The notes beneath the pieces are model-generated. The model was not told the origin of the DNA. It saw nothing but the letters and a program-made list of their open reading frames with translations, and searched no databases. A DNA stretch of 64,000 nt. It comes from Phenylobacterium deserti (GTDB lineage: Bacteria > Pseudomonadota > Alphaproteobacteria > Caulobacterales > Caulobacteraceae). The stretch lies in assembly GCA_945883235.1 (NCBI GenBank), contig CAMCXF010000007.1, positions 1 through 64,000 on the forward strand. Direction: 5' to 3'. The translations under genes and the position numbers were made by a program. Positions 27,094-35,622 of the stretch are shown here, piece after piece. Position 1 is the first letter of the stretch. The number at the start of each line of letters is the position of its first letter.

Positions 27094-28257
27094 TCAGGCT
27101 CGGCGTTCGCCCTCGACCCAGACCTCGCGAACCACCGGCAGATCGCCCCTGACGCGCACGCGCAGGAAGTCTGCCCGGCGGCCTGGCTCGATCACACCGC
27201 GGTCTGCAAGTTGCGCAGCGCGCGCGGGACCCGCCGTCACGGTGGCCACCGCGCGGGCAAGGCTCCAGTCGAACTCGGGGCGGGTGAGCGCGAACGCACA
27301 CTCGATCAGGCTGCGCGGGACGTAGTCCGAGGCGAAGGCATCCAGCAGGCCCGCATGGGCCAGTTCAGCCGCCGGCACATTGCCGGAGTAGGAGCCTCCG
27401 CGGATAAGGTTGGGGCCGCCCATGACGATGATCATCCCGCGCTCGCGCGCCTGGCGCGCCGCCTCAAGGGTGACCGGGAACTCGGCCACGCTTGCGCCGA
27501 GATCTGCGGCCGTATCGATGTGGGCGGCGTCCTCGTCGTCGTGGCTCGCGAGCGGAGCGCCACAGGCCGCAGCGATGTCTGCCACCAGCTTGCGATGACG
27601 GTCGGCATTTCGTGACTGCCGATCCCGGATCTCGGCCATACGCTGGTCGACGGCATCCTGCGTCATGCCATCGGCACGCCAGTTCGCCAGGTACTTCTCG
27701 AGATTGCGGTACTGCCGCTGTCCGGGCGTATGATCCATGAGCGAGAACATCGCGGTCAGCGGATGCTGCGCAAAGGTTTCAAGCCGACTCGGCAGGTCGT
27801 CCGCCGGGGTCTCACAACGCCAGTGCAGCTTGTGGTCGGCTTTCAACAGGTCGCCATCGCTGGCCTGGGCAAGTCCATCCGCGAGACGGGTCAGGTTGTC
27901 GTGGTTCCGCGAGGCCGCAGAGTTGAAGGAGCCGATCGAAAGGCTGTCAAACACCGTTGTGACGCCCACGGACAGGCAGCAACCATCGTGTGTCACGGCC
28001 GCCGAGACCGGGTCCCAGTCGATGTTGGGGCGGGGAAAGAAGTGCTTTTCAAGATTGTCGGTATGAAGGTCGATCACGCCGGGCATGAGGACATCGCCCT
28101 CGAGGTCTTCCCCCACACAGCTGGGGCCGGGATCGACGGCCACAATCTTGCCGTCGCGCACCAGAACCGAACCGATAAAACTGTCAACGGCGGTCACAAC
28201 CCGCGCATTCCTGAACGCCAACTCCACGTCAGATCCTTTATTCAGATTGAAGATCAA
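27094..28257 (-). CDS. phnM: PhnM, RPnTP diphosphatase, copy 1
   Basis: This 387-residue amidohydrolase-fold enzyme removes pyrophosphate from alpha-D-ribose 1-methylphosphonate 5-triphosphate before C-P cleavage. The metal motif is LHTDNLEKH, and SHDDED, GGPNLIRGGSYSGNVPA and ASDYVPRSL are further family motifs. It overlaps phnF by ATGA and is followed by the EEP gene. A second intact PhnM lies at 33767-34906 in the main operon, and the two differ throughout, so this is not a recent duplication. Placement with the regulator phnF and outside the lyase operon is unusual. Confidence 0.9.
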   Translation of the reverse strand: MIFNLNKGSDVELAFRNARVVTAVDSFIGSVLVRDGKIVAVDPGPSCVGEDLEGDVLMPGVIDLHTDNLEKHFFPRPNIDWDPVSAAVTHDGCCLSVGVTTVFDSLSIGSFNSAASRNHDNLTRLADGLAQASDGDLLKADHKLHWRCETPADDLPSRLETFAQHPLTAMFSLMDHTPGQRQYRNLEKYLANWRADGMTQDAVDQRMAEIRDRQSRNADRHRKLVADIAAACGAPLASHDDEDAAHIDTAADLGASVAEFPVTLEAARQARERGMIIVMGGPNLIRGGSYSGNVPAAELAHAGLLDAFASDYVPRSLIECAFALTRPEFDWSLARAVATVTAGPARAAQLADRGVIEPGRRADFLRVRVRGDLPVVREVWVEGERRA

Positions 28258-28961
28258 ACCCGGGTCGGTTCGGGAAACTCGATCTCGACCTCGGTCGTGG
28301 AGCGCGAGATGCCGTACTCCAGTGGCCGGCCCGTGCCGTCGATATTGAGATAGCGATGCACCAGGAGCGGCACGTGGCGCGGGACCTGAAGCCGGGCCGC
28401 CTCATCAATCGTGGGAAGCCGGGCGGAAATCGCGGTGCGCCGGCGCGTATAGTCGGGAATGCCAAAATTGATGAGCGTCTGGGTGATCGTACCGCAGGCC
28501 TTGTAGGTCTCGATGAAGCCCGGCAGTCGCCCTGAACTGAAATGATGCTGACTGAGCCCGATCGGCTCGTCGTCCACAAACCGGCATCGCTCGAGATACA
28601 CCACGGGCTCTCCGACCCGAAGACCCAGCTGGGCTGCGATCTTGGCGTCCGACGCTCGGGTCAGAAGTTTGATGGTTTCGGTCCGCGGCGTCTGGCCACC
28701 CTCGCGGACAGTCTCGGTGAAACGGGGCCGGCGATGCAGGCGCATCAGCGATGACGGGCGTCGCGCATAACTGCCACGTCCCTGGGTGGACTCGACGATG
28801 CCCTTTTCCTGGAGGTCCGACAGGGCGCGACGCACCGTGTGTCGATTGACCATGAACTCACGCGAAAGCTCGAATTCCGTCGGCAGCTTTTCGCCAGGCG
28901 TGATCTCACGCGCCTGAATTCGACGCTCGAGAGACCAGGAAATTTCGCGCCAGAGGACCAT
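28254..28961 (-). CDS. phnF: PhnF, GntR/HutC-family phosphonate regulator
   Basis: This 235-residue protein has an N-terminal GntR winged helix (about 10-75: TEFELSREFMVNRHTVRRAL, GRGSYA) and a C-terminal UTRA ligand domain (about 90-230: VVYLERCRFVDDEPIGLSQH, PLLVHRYLNIDG, PLEYGISR). This is the PhnF type found beside C-P lyase genes, usually a repressor relieved by a phosphonate-related ligand. It is divergent from phnG with about 165 bases between. Its stop overlaps the phnM start. The ATG at 28961 is preferred over the TTG before it. Confidence 0.88.
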   Translation of the reverse strand: MVLWREISWSLERRIQAREITPGEKLPTEFELSREFMVNRHTVRRALSDLQEKGIVESTQGRGSYARRPSSLMRLHRRPRFTETVREGGQTPRTETIKLLTRASDAKIAAQLGLRVGEPVVYLERCRFVDDEPIGLSQHHFSSGRLPGFIETYKACGTITQTLINFGIPDYTRRRTAISARLPTIDEAARLQVPRHVPLLVHRYLNIDGTGRPLEYGISRSTTEVEIEFPEPTRV

Positions 28962-29042
28962 CAAGGTCTCTCATAGCCGATCTGTTTAACAGTTCCGAGA
29001 CAGCGAACTAGACAAGTTTTTCTTGCACGAAAGAATGTTCAT

Positions 29043-29112
29043 CAACCGGTTGTTGCGGTGATTTCTCACACGAACTAATAATAGCCTCAAGCAAATACAA
29101 CAACATGGTTGT
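29043..29112. promoter_or_regulatory. Candidate PhnF operators between phnF and phnG
   Basis: CAACCGGTTG (29043-29052) is a perfect palindrome, and ACAAC-atg-GTTGT (29100-29112) is a perfect inverted repeat ending 16 bases before the phnG start. Both share a GGTTGTT core, as expected for two sites of one regulator. A third, CTGT-tta-ACAG, lies near 28982-28992. No PHO-box 7-4-7 repeat was found in this gap. Confidence 0.4.
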
Positions 29113-29128
29113 TTGTCGGAGTTCGATG

Positions 29129-29599
29129 ATGACGGTCAGGTTACCCGCAGAGACCACGCCTGAACGACGCGTGTGGCTGTCTGTTCTGGCCAAAGCGCCG
29201 ACGAAAGACGTGATCGCTGCGTGGGACAGCCTTTCTGACCGCCCCGTATACACGACGCTTCGGTCGCCTGAGATCGGCATGGTGCTGGTGCGGGGTCGGA
29301 TGGGGGGTTCGGGGGACGCTTTCAATCTGGGCGAGATGACGGTCACCCGGGCGGCGGTTCGGCTGGAAACCGGCGAAACGGGTGTGGGTTACGTTTCCGG
29401 TCGCGATCGTCGGCATGCCGAAATCGCCGCCGCCGTTGACGCCATGATGCAGTCTCCTCACCTGCGCCCCGATGTCGAGGGCGCCGTGGTCGCCCGGCTG
29501 GCACGTGGTCAACAGGAGCGGCGGGACACTGCCGCACGGAAGGCCGCAGCCACCAAGGTTGACTTCTTCACCATGGTTCGCACCCGGGGGCCTGCCTGA
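29129..29599 (+). CDS. phnG: PhnG, C-P lyase core subunit
   Basis: This protein of about 156 residues matches PhnG: RRVWLSVLAKAP near the start, GMVLVRGRMGGSGDAFNLGE (with adjacent TVTRAAVRL) in the middle, and GYVSGRDRRHAEIAAAVDAM further on. PhnG joins PhnH, PhnI and PhnJ in the core complex that attaches phosphonate to ATP ribose and cleaves the C-P bond. The ATG at 29129 is preferred because the CGGAG lies 7 bases upstream; 29126 and 29105 are alternatives. It is the first gene of the plus-strand operon and shares one base with phnH (TGATG). Confidence 0.9.
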   Translation: MTVRLPAETTPERRVWLSVLAKAPTKDVIAAWDSLSDRPVYTTLRSPEIGMVLVRGRMGGSGDAFNLGEMTVTRAAVRLETGETGVGYVSGRDRRHAEIAAAVDAMMQSPHLRPDVEGAVVARLARGQQERRDTAARKAAATKVDFFTMVRTRGPA

Positions 29600-30213
29600 T
29601 GTCGATCGCCTTTGATCTGGCCCGGGTCTCGGCGGGTTTTGCCGACCCTACCTGCGAGAGCCAGCAGGTTTTCCGCAAGCTGATGGACGCCATGGCGCGG
29701 CCTGGAACCCTTCACGATCTGTCCGTCGCGCCTGACGCGCCAATGGGCCTGGATCGGGCAGCGGGTGCGGTGGCCTTGACCTTGTTCGACTTCGAAACCA
29801 CCGTCTGGCTGGACCCTGCCCTGCGCACTGAAGCTGTCGAGGGATGGTTGCGGTTCCATTGCGGCGCGCCGTTCGTCGCAGATCCTCAGCAGGCCGCCTT
29901 CGCTGTTGTGACGGATCTCGCTGCGGCGCCCGCCCTCTCCGCGTTCAACGCCGGGGACGCCAAATATCCTGATCGCTCGACCACCCTGGTGATCCAGCTT
30001 CCCTCCCTGGAAACAGGTCCGCCAGCCACGCTGACGGGCCCGGGAATCAAGTCGAAAGCGACGTTGTCGCTGGACGGCCTTCGCCCGGACTTCTGGGCCG
30101 AGGTGCAGGACAACCACGCCCGTTTCCAGTTCGGCGTCGATCTGATTTTTGTCGCGGGAGACCGCCTGACTGCGCTTCCCCGTTCCACCCGCGTCGTTCC
30201 GGAGGGAGACTGA
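29599..30213 (+). CDS. phnH: PhnH, C-P lyase core subunit
   Basis: This 204-residue protein resembles PhnH, a PLP-transferase-like fold without the cofactor that serves as a structural core subunit. QVFRKLMDAMARPGTLHDL at the start, TLTGPGIKSKATLSLDGLRP in the second half and the ending FGVDLIFVAGDRLTALPRST are typical. It overlaps phnG by one base and ends one base before phnI. Confidence 0.9.
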   Translation: MSIAFDLARVSAGFADPTCESQQVFRKLMDAMARPGTLHDLSVAPDAPMGLDRAAGAVALTLFDFETTVWLDPALRTEAVEGWLRFHCGAPFVADPQQAAFAVVTDLAAAPALSAFNAGDAKYPDRSTTLVIQLPSLETGPPATLTGPGIKSKATLSLDGLRPDFWAEVQDNHARFQFGVDLIFVAGDRLTALPRSTRVVPEGD

Positions 30214-30214
30214 T

Positions 30215-31321
30215 ATGGCCTATGTCGCAGTAAAGGGTGGCGAACGCGCGATCACCAACGCGCATCGGTGGCTGGCGGAGGATCGGCGGGGCGACCCTGC
30301 CGTTCCAGAGATCGAGGTCGATCAGATCCGGGAGCAACTTTCGCTCTCCATAGACCGGGTGATGAGCGAGGGGTCCTGCTACGACCGTGATCTTGCGGCC
30401 CTGGCGGTCAAGCAGGCGCGGGGCGACTTGCCGGAAGCCATCTTTCTGACCCGGGCCTATCGCACCACCCTTCCGAGGTTCGGCGCGTCCCTGCCTCTGG
30501 AAACCGGTCAGATGGCGGTGCGCCGACGCGTCTCGGCAGCTTTCAAGGACATTCCGGGTGGCCAGGTGCTGGGTCCCACGTTCGACTACACTCACCGACT
30601 GCTCGACTTCACTCTGGCCGCGAACGGTGAGACGCCGGTCGAGGGGGCGTTGGAGGCTGAGGAGCCGCAGGCCTACCCCATGGCAACGATCGCCTCGGTG
30701 TTCGCTCATGAAGACCTGCTCGAGCCGGACCACAGAACCGAAGACGCGCCTCCGCCTTTTGATCTGACCCGCGAGCCTATGGCTTTCCCCGCCGGTCGGG
30801 ATCAGCGACTTCAGGCCCTGGCGCGCGGCGATGAGGGGTTCCTGCTCTCGCTGGCCTATTCCTCGCAGCGGGGCTGGGGCTCAACCCATCCGCTCTGCGC
30901 GGAAATCCGCCTGGGTGAGGTCGCGGTGGAGTTCGTACCCGACGAGCTCGGATTCGCCATCGAGATCGGAGAGCTGTCACTCACCGAGTGCCAGATGATC
31001 TCCACCGGTGCCGGTGGTGTCGATGCAGCGCCGCAGTTCACGCGCGGCTACGGCCTGACGTTCGGCCACTGCGAGCGCAAGGCCATGTCCATGGCCATCG
31101 TGGATCGAGCTCTGCGCGACGCCGCCGCCGGCGAGGCCAGCGCGCCGGTGCAGGATGAGGAGTTCGTCCTCTATCACTCTGACAATGTGGAAGCGTCCGG
31201 CTTCGTGCAGCATCTGAAGCTGCCCCACTACGTGGACTTCCAGGCCGACCTCCAGCTGATCCGTCGCCTGCGTCACGAGTACGCCGAACGCCAGGCCGCC
31301 ATGAAGGAAGCCGCTGAATGA
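30215..31321 (+). CDS. phnI: PhnI, nucleosidase-type subunit of C-P lyase
   Basis: This 368-residue protein has the typical PhnI start MAYVAVKGGERAITNAHRWL and the conserved RVMSEGSCYDRDLAALAVKQ, SYSQRGWGS-like LAYSSQRGWGSTHP, and GLTFGHCERKAMSMAIVDRA. With PhnGHL it replaces adenine of MgATP by phosphonate to give ribose 1-phosphonate 5-triphosphate. It overlaps phnJ by ATGA. Its length is as expected for the family. Confidence 0.93.
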   Translation: MAYVAVKGGERAITNAHRWLAEDRRGDPAVPEIEVDQIREQLSLSIDRVMSEGSCYDRDLAALAVKQARGDLPEAIFLTRAYRTTLPRFGASLPLETGQMAVRRRVSAAFKDIPGGQVLGPTFDYTHRLLDFTLAANGETPVEGALEAEEPQAYPMATIASVFAHEDLLEPDHRTEDAPPPFDLTREPMAFPAGRDQRLQALARGDEGFLLSLAYSSQRGWGSTHPLCAEIRLGEVAVEFVPDELGFAIEIGELSLTECQMISTGAGGVDAAPQFTRGYGLTFGHCERKAMSMAIVDRALRDAAAGEASAPVQDEEFVLYHSDNVEASGFVQHLKLPHYVDFQADLQLIRRLRHEYAERQAAMKEAAE

Positions 31322-32226
31322 CTGCCGGCACGAACGAACCCGAGCGCTACTACAACTACGCCTACCTTGACGAGCAGACCAAGCGGATGATCCGCCGGGC
31401 CATTCTCAAGGCCCTGGCCATTCCGGGCTACCAGGCCCCCTTTGGTTCCCGCGAGATGCCGGTGCCCTATGGTTGGGGCACGGGTGGCATTCAGCTGACC
31501 GCCGCCATCATCGGACCCGACGACGTCTACAAGTGCATCGACCAGGGCGCCGACGACACCACCAACGCGGTCTCCATCCGCAAGTTCTTCGCTCAGGTCG
31601 CCGACGTCGCGACCACGGAGGACACAGCCGCCGCCACGATCATCCAGACCCGCCACCGGATCCCCGAGCAGGGCCTGAAGGAGGGTCAGGTGCTGGTCTT
31701 CCAGGTGCCGCAGCCGGAGCCGTTACGCGGACTTGAAGCGCGCGAGACCGAAACCCGGGCCATGCACGCCTATGAGGAATATGGACTTCAGTACGTCTCA
31801 CTCTACGAGAGCGTCGCCACCTATGGCCGGATCGCCTCGACCGTGGGCTATCCGACCATGATCGACGAGCGCTACCTGATGAGCCCCTCGCCGATCCCCA
31901 AGTTCGACAATCCCAAACTTGACGACAATCCGGCCATCCTGCTGTTCGGGGCCGGGCGCGAAAAACGCATCTACGCCGTGCCACCCTACACGCGGGTCCG
32001 CAGTCTGGATTTCGACGACTATCCGTTTGAAACCCAGACCTGGGAAGAGGACTGCGCACTGTGCGGCGCGACGGAGAGCTATCTGGACGAGGTGGTGCTG
32101 GATGACTCCGGCGAGCGCATGTTCGTTTGCTCCGACAGCAGCTTTTGCGGAGATCGACGGGCCGCAGGACACGCCGGTTCGATGGCGGGTCATCAGCTTG
32201 CATCGCTCGACAAGGAGCCGGCATGA
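31318..32226 (+). CDS. phnJ: PhnJ, radical-SAM C-P lyase
   Basis: This 302-residue protein is the C-P bond-cleaving radical SAM enzyme, with the unusual late cluster. Cys246, Cys249 and Cys271 should hold the [4Fe-4S] centre and Cys277 the thiyl radical. The spacing (0, 3, 25, 31) equals that of the E. coli enzyme's 241/244/266/272. It releases methane or another alkane and yields a ribose cyclic phosphate. It overlaps phnI and phnK by ATGA. All key residues are intact, so the pathway should be functional. Confidence 0.95.
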   Translation: MTAGTNEPERYYNYAYLDEQTKRMIRRAILKALAIPGYQAPFGSREMPVPYGWGTGGIQLTAAIIGPDDVYKCIDQGADDTTNAVSIRKFFAQVADVATTEDTAAATIIQTRHRIPEQGLKEGQVLVFQVPQPEPLRGLEARETETRAMHAYEEYGLQYVSLYESVATYGRIASTVGYPTMIDERYLMSPSPIPKFDNPKLDDNPAILLFGAGREKRIYAVPPYTRVRSLDFDDYPFETQTWEEDCALCGATESYLDEVVLDDSGERMFVCSDSSFCGDRRAAGHAGSMAGHQLASLDKEPA

Positions 32227-33050
32227 CGACCGCCACGCTGGAACACTCGCCGTCTCTCGGCGCTGTTGACCCGAGCCGCGAAGCGCCGCTGATGCGCGTA
32301 TCGAACCTGTCGAAATGGTATGGCCATGTGGTTGGCTGCCGTGACGTCTCGTTTGAGCTGCGGCCCGGCGAGGTTCTGGGCATCGTTGGTGAAAGCGGGT
32401 CCGGCAAGACGACACTGCTGAACGCCATCTCTGGCCGACTGTCACCGACGTCGGGGGTTGTGGAGTTCGACGCCTCCCGGTTCGGCCTCACAGACATCTA
32501 CGCGCTGAACGAGCCTGATCGCCGACGCATGCAGCGTGAAGACTGGGGTTTCGTGCACCAGAACCCACGCGACGGCCTGCGAATGCGGGTTTCTGGCGGT
32601 GCCAATGTGGCTGAGCCGCTGATGAACCTTGGCAACCGACATTACGGGAAAATGCGACAGGCGACCCTCGAGTGGCTCGACCGCGTCGAACTGGACACCA
32701 GCCGTATCGACGACAAGCCGCGGCACTTCTCGGGCGGCATGCAGCAGCGCATTCAGGTGGCCCGGAATCTGATCCACGGCCCGCGTCTGGTGTTCATGGA
32801 CGAGCCTACCGGCGGACTGGATGTCTCGGTTCAGGCGCGGCTGCTGGACCTGCTGCGCGAGTTGGTCCGTGACCTTGGTCTGGCGGTGATCATCGTGACC
32901 CATGACATGGCCGTCGCGCGCCTGATGGCGGATCGACTGATTGTCATGAAGAGCGGTTACGTTGTCGAAACCGGCCTGACCGATCAGGTCCTCGACGACC
33001 CGCAGCACCCCTACAGCCAGCTTCTCGTTTCCTCCGTCCTGCAGATCTAG
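32223..33050 (+). CDS. phnK: PhnK, ABC-type ATPase of the C-P lyase complex
   Basis: This 275-residue ABC ATPase has a Walker A GESGSGKT, a Q-loop region HQNPRDGLRMRVSGGANVAE (a PhnK hallmark), the signature SGGMQQR, Walker B LVFMDEP and the switch His in VTHDM. PhnK binds the C-P lyase core and does not drive transport. The start at 32223 overlaps the phnJ stop (ATGA); the longer frame upstream is rejected. Confidence 0.92.
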   Translation: MTTATLEHSPSLGAVDPSREAPLMRVSNLSKWYGHVVGCRDVSFELRPGEVLGIVGESGSGKTTLLNAISGRLSPTSGVVEFDASRFGLTDIYALNEPDRRRMQREDWGFVHQNPRDGLRMRVSGGANVAEPLMNLGNRHYGKMRQATLEWLDRVELDTSRIDDKPRHFSGGMQQRIQVARNLIHGPRLVFMDEPTGGLDVSVQARLLDLLRELVRDLGLAVIIVTHDMAVARLMADRLIVMKSGYVVETGLTDQVLDDPQHPYSQLLVSSVLQI

Positions 33051-33057
33051 GTCCCCC

Positions 33058-33762
33058 ATGAGCGCCCAACCCCTGATCGTGGTCGAGGATCTCGCCAAGA
33101 CCTTCACGCTTCACAATGCCGAGTCCGCGACGATTCCGGTCTTTGAGCGATTGGCCCTCGAGGTCACTCCGGGCGAGTGCGTCGTGCTGGCCGGCGAATC
33201 CGGCGTCGGAAAGTCGACGCTGATGCGCTCCATCTACGGCAACTACCTGCCTACGCAGGGTTCGGTTCGCGTCCTGCATGACGGGGCCTATGTGGACATC
33301 ACGCGCGCCCTGCCCCACCAGGTGCTGGACGTGCGGCGGAGGACGCTGGGTTATGTGAGCCAGTTCCTGCGTGTGATCCCGCGCATCTCGACCTTGCATC
33401 TGACCATGGAACCCCTGCTGGAAAACGGCGTGGAAGTCGCCGAGGCGCAGGATCGGGCCGAAACCCTGCTGTCGGCACTGCGTCTCCCCCGCGCGCATTG
33501 GGACCTGCCGCCAGCCACGTTCTCTGGTGGAGAGCAACAGCGGGTGAACATCGCCCGCAGCTTCATTCGCAACTATCCCGTGATGCTACTGGACGAGCCG
33601 ACGGCGTCTCTGGACGCCGAGAACCGCGCCATTGTCGTCACCCTGATCCAGCAGGCGCTGGACCGCGGCGCGGCGATGATCGGCATTTTCCACGACAGCG
33701 ATGTTCGCGACGCCGTGGCGACGCGCCTGTTTGGTGTTTCAGAATTCAAGGCGGCAGCTTGA
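33058..33762 (+). CDS. phnL: PhnL, ABC-type ATPase of the C-P lyase complex
   Basis: This 234-residue ABC ATPase has Walker A GESGVGKS, the typical SIYGNYLPTQGSV, GYVSQFLRVIPRIS, signature SGGEQQR and Walker B VMLLDEPTASLD. It is needed with PhnGHI for transfer of phosphonate to ATP ribose. It follows phnK after seven bases with its own ribosome site and precedes phnM copy 2 by four bases. Confidence 0.92.
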   Translation: MSAQPLIVVEDLAKTFTLHNAESATIPVFERLALEVTPGECVVLAGESGVGKSTLMRSIYGNYLPTQGSVRVLHDGAYVDITRALPHQVLDVRRRTLGYVSQFLRVIPRISTLHLTMEPLLENGVEVAEAQDRAETLLSALRLPRAHWDLPPATFSGGEQQRVNIARSFIRNYPVMLLDEPTASLDAENRAIVVTLIQQALDRGAAMIGIFHDSDVRDAVATRLFGVSEFKAAA

Positions 33763-33766
33763 GACC

Positions 33767-34906
33767 ATGGAACGGCGCATCTATTCCGAGAACATCGTCA
33801 CCCCCAACGGTCTGATCTGTGGCGAGGTCGTCCTCCGGGACGAGGTCATCGTCGCCCTGGAACCCCGGCGCGGATCATCCAGATCGGCCCTGGATTGGGG
33901 CACCGACTGGCTGGTCCCGGGGCTTGTGGACATCCATACCGACAATCTCGAAAAGCATTACCAACCACGTCCGGGCGCGCTGTGGGACGCTTACGGTGCC
34001 GCGTTGGCCCATGATGGTCAGTGTGCGTCCGCAGGCATCACGACCGTCCTCGATTCCCTCAGCCTCCACGGTCGCAAGGAAGGCCTGGATCGCAAGCAGG
34101 CGTTGGGGCCGATGATCGGGGGCATGGACAAGGCGCAGGCTGACGGGGCCCTTCGCGCAGAACACCTGCTGCACCTTCGCTGTGAAGTGACTAATCCGGA
34201 ATTGCTGTCCTTGCTGGAGCCCCACGCCGACAACACCCGGCTGAAGCTCTTGTCCGTCATGGATCATACGCCAGGCCAACGGCAGACCAGCGACGTGACC
34301 AAACTGGTGGACCGGCTGGTGGCGGCTGGCCATAGCGAGACAGAAATCGAAGACATCACCGCCAAACAACATGAGGGACGCGATCCGGGGGTCGCCTATT
34401 CCAACCGCCGCAGTGTGGTGGCGTTCGCCCGCGAGTATGGCGTGCCCATCTGCGCGCACGACGATGCAACCGAGGCGCAGGTCGACGAAGCCCAGCAAGA
34501 CGGCTGCGTCATCGCCGAGTTCCCTGTCACGCTGGCGGCGGCCCATCGCGCAAAGAGCTATGGCATGGCCATCTGCATGGGAGGTCCAAATTTCGTGCGA
34601 GGCAGCTCCCACTCTGGCAACCTGTCGGCGCGTGAGTGCGCCGAGAACGGCGTGCTCGACATCCTGGCTTCTGACTATGTGCCGCTCTCGATGCTGCGTT
34701 CCGCCTTCATGCTGATCGATGACTTCGCCTGGACGCCGGAGCGGGCTCTGGCCACCGTGGCCGCGACCCCCGCGCGAAGCCTGGGCCTGAACGACCGCGG
34801 AGAGATCGCGCCAGGCCAGCGCGCGGATTTGCTGCGGATCGCCAGACGCACGGCGGGCTGGCCCGTACCGGCCGAAGTCTGGCGGCAAGGCGCAAGGGTC
34901 GCATGA
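33767..34906 (+). CDS. phnM: PhnM, RPnTP diphosphatase, copy 2 (in the main operon)
   Basis: This 379-residue protein is the usual-position PhnM. It has the metal motif IHTDNLEKHYQPRPG, LSVMDHTPGQRQ, CAHDDATEAQ, GGPNFVRGSSHSGNLSA and ASDYVPLSM. The length fits the E. coli enzyme. It follows phnL after four bases and overlaps the DUF1045 gene by ATGA. Both copies keep the ligand residues, so neither looks degraded. The two may have different side-group preferences or be used under different regulation. Confidence 0.92.
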   Translation: MERRIYSENIVTPNGLICGEVVLRDEVIVALEPRRGSSRSALDWGTDWLVPGLVDIHTDNLEKHYQPRPGALWDAYGAALAHDGQCASAGITTVLDSLSLHGRKEGLDRKQALGPMIGGMDKAQADGALRAEHLLHLRCEVTNPELLSLLEPHADNTRLKLLSVMDHTPGQRQTSDVTKLVDRLVAAGHSETEIEDITAKQHEGRDPGVAYSNRRSVVAFAREYGVPICAHDDATEAQVDEAQQDGCVIAEFPVTLAAAHRAKSYGMAICMGGPNFVRGSSHSGNLSARECAENGVLDILASDYVPLSMLRSAFMLIDDFAWTPERALATVAATPARSLGLNDRGEIAPGQRADLLRIARRTAGWPVPAEVWRQGARVA

Positions 34907-35622
34907 CCGCGCGCTACGGCATCTATTTCGCGCCCGGGACCGACACCTCGCTCTGGTGGAAAGCCTCGGCGTGGCTGGGACGTGACGCCGAAAGCGGCCA
35001 GACGCTGGACAGACCAGTCCTGCCGGGACTGGGCGGTCTGGATCTCGACGCCATCACAGCCGACCCCAGGGGCTACGGGTTCCACGCCACGCTAAAGGCA
35101 CCATTCGAGCTGGCGGCGGAGCGAACTGAGGTTGAACTGCTTGAAGAGACACGCGTGCTTTCACAGCGGACGGTGCCATTCAGCGCCCACATCGCGCCCT
35201 CGGCGCTCGGTCCTTTCCTGGCGTTTCAGATTCCGGGCGTGTCGTCGGAAATGCAGGCGCTTCACGCCCTGTGTGTCTGCGCCCTTAACGGGTTCCGAGC
35301 GCCATTGACCGAATTTGACTTGGCGCGTCGCCGCAAAGCCAAGCTGACGCCAGAGCAGGACGCGCGGCTGGTGGCGTGGGGATATCCTTACGTTTACGAG
35401 GATTTCCGTTTCCACATGACGCTGACCGGCAGGATTGCGGATGAGGCGGTCCGGACCCGCGTCCTGTCGGCCTTGCAGAACCATTTCGCCCCGGAGACCC
35501 GGCTTACGACCTTCGACAGCATCGCGGTGTTCAAACAACCGGATCGTTCTTCACCGTTCACAATCCTGGCCCGGTTCGACTTCATCGGGGATACCACTGT
35601 CGCGACGTCACAGGCCCGCTAA
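34903..35622 (+). CDS. DUF1045 phosphonate-operon protein, 2H phosphoesterase-like
   Basis: This 239-residue protein belongs to DUF1045, long noted in phosphonate operons. It carries two H-x-T motifs, His61-A-Thr63 (FHATLKAPF) and His171-M-Thr173 (FHMTLTGR), the signature of the 2H phosphoesterases that open cyclic phosphates. This fits the step normally done by PhnP, opening the ribose cyclic phosphate left by C-P lyase. That role is inferred, and the EEP protein at 26294-27079 is a rival candidate. It ends convergently with phnN, overlapping by four bases on opposite strands. Confidence 0.8.
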   Translation: MTARYGIYFAPGTDTSLWWKASAWLGRDAESGQTLDRPVLPGLGGLDLDAITADPRGYGFHATLKAPFELAAERTEVELLEETRVLSQRTVPFSAHIAPSALGPFLAFQIPGVSSEMQALHALCVCALNGFRAPLTEFDLARRRKAKLTPEQDARLVAWGYPYVYEDFRFHMTLTGRIADEAVRTRVLSALQNHFAPETRLTTFDSIAVFKQPDRSSPFTILARFDFIGDTTVATSQAR

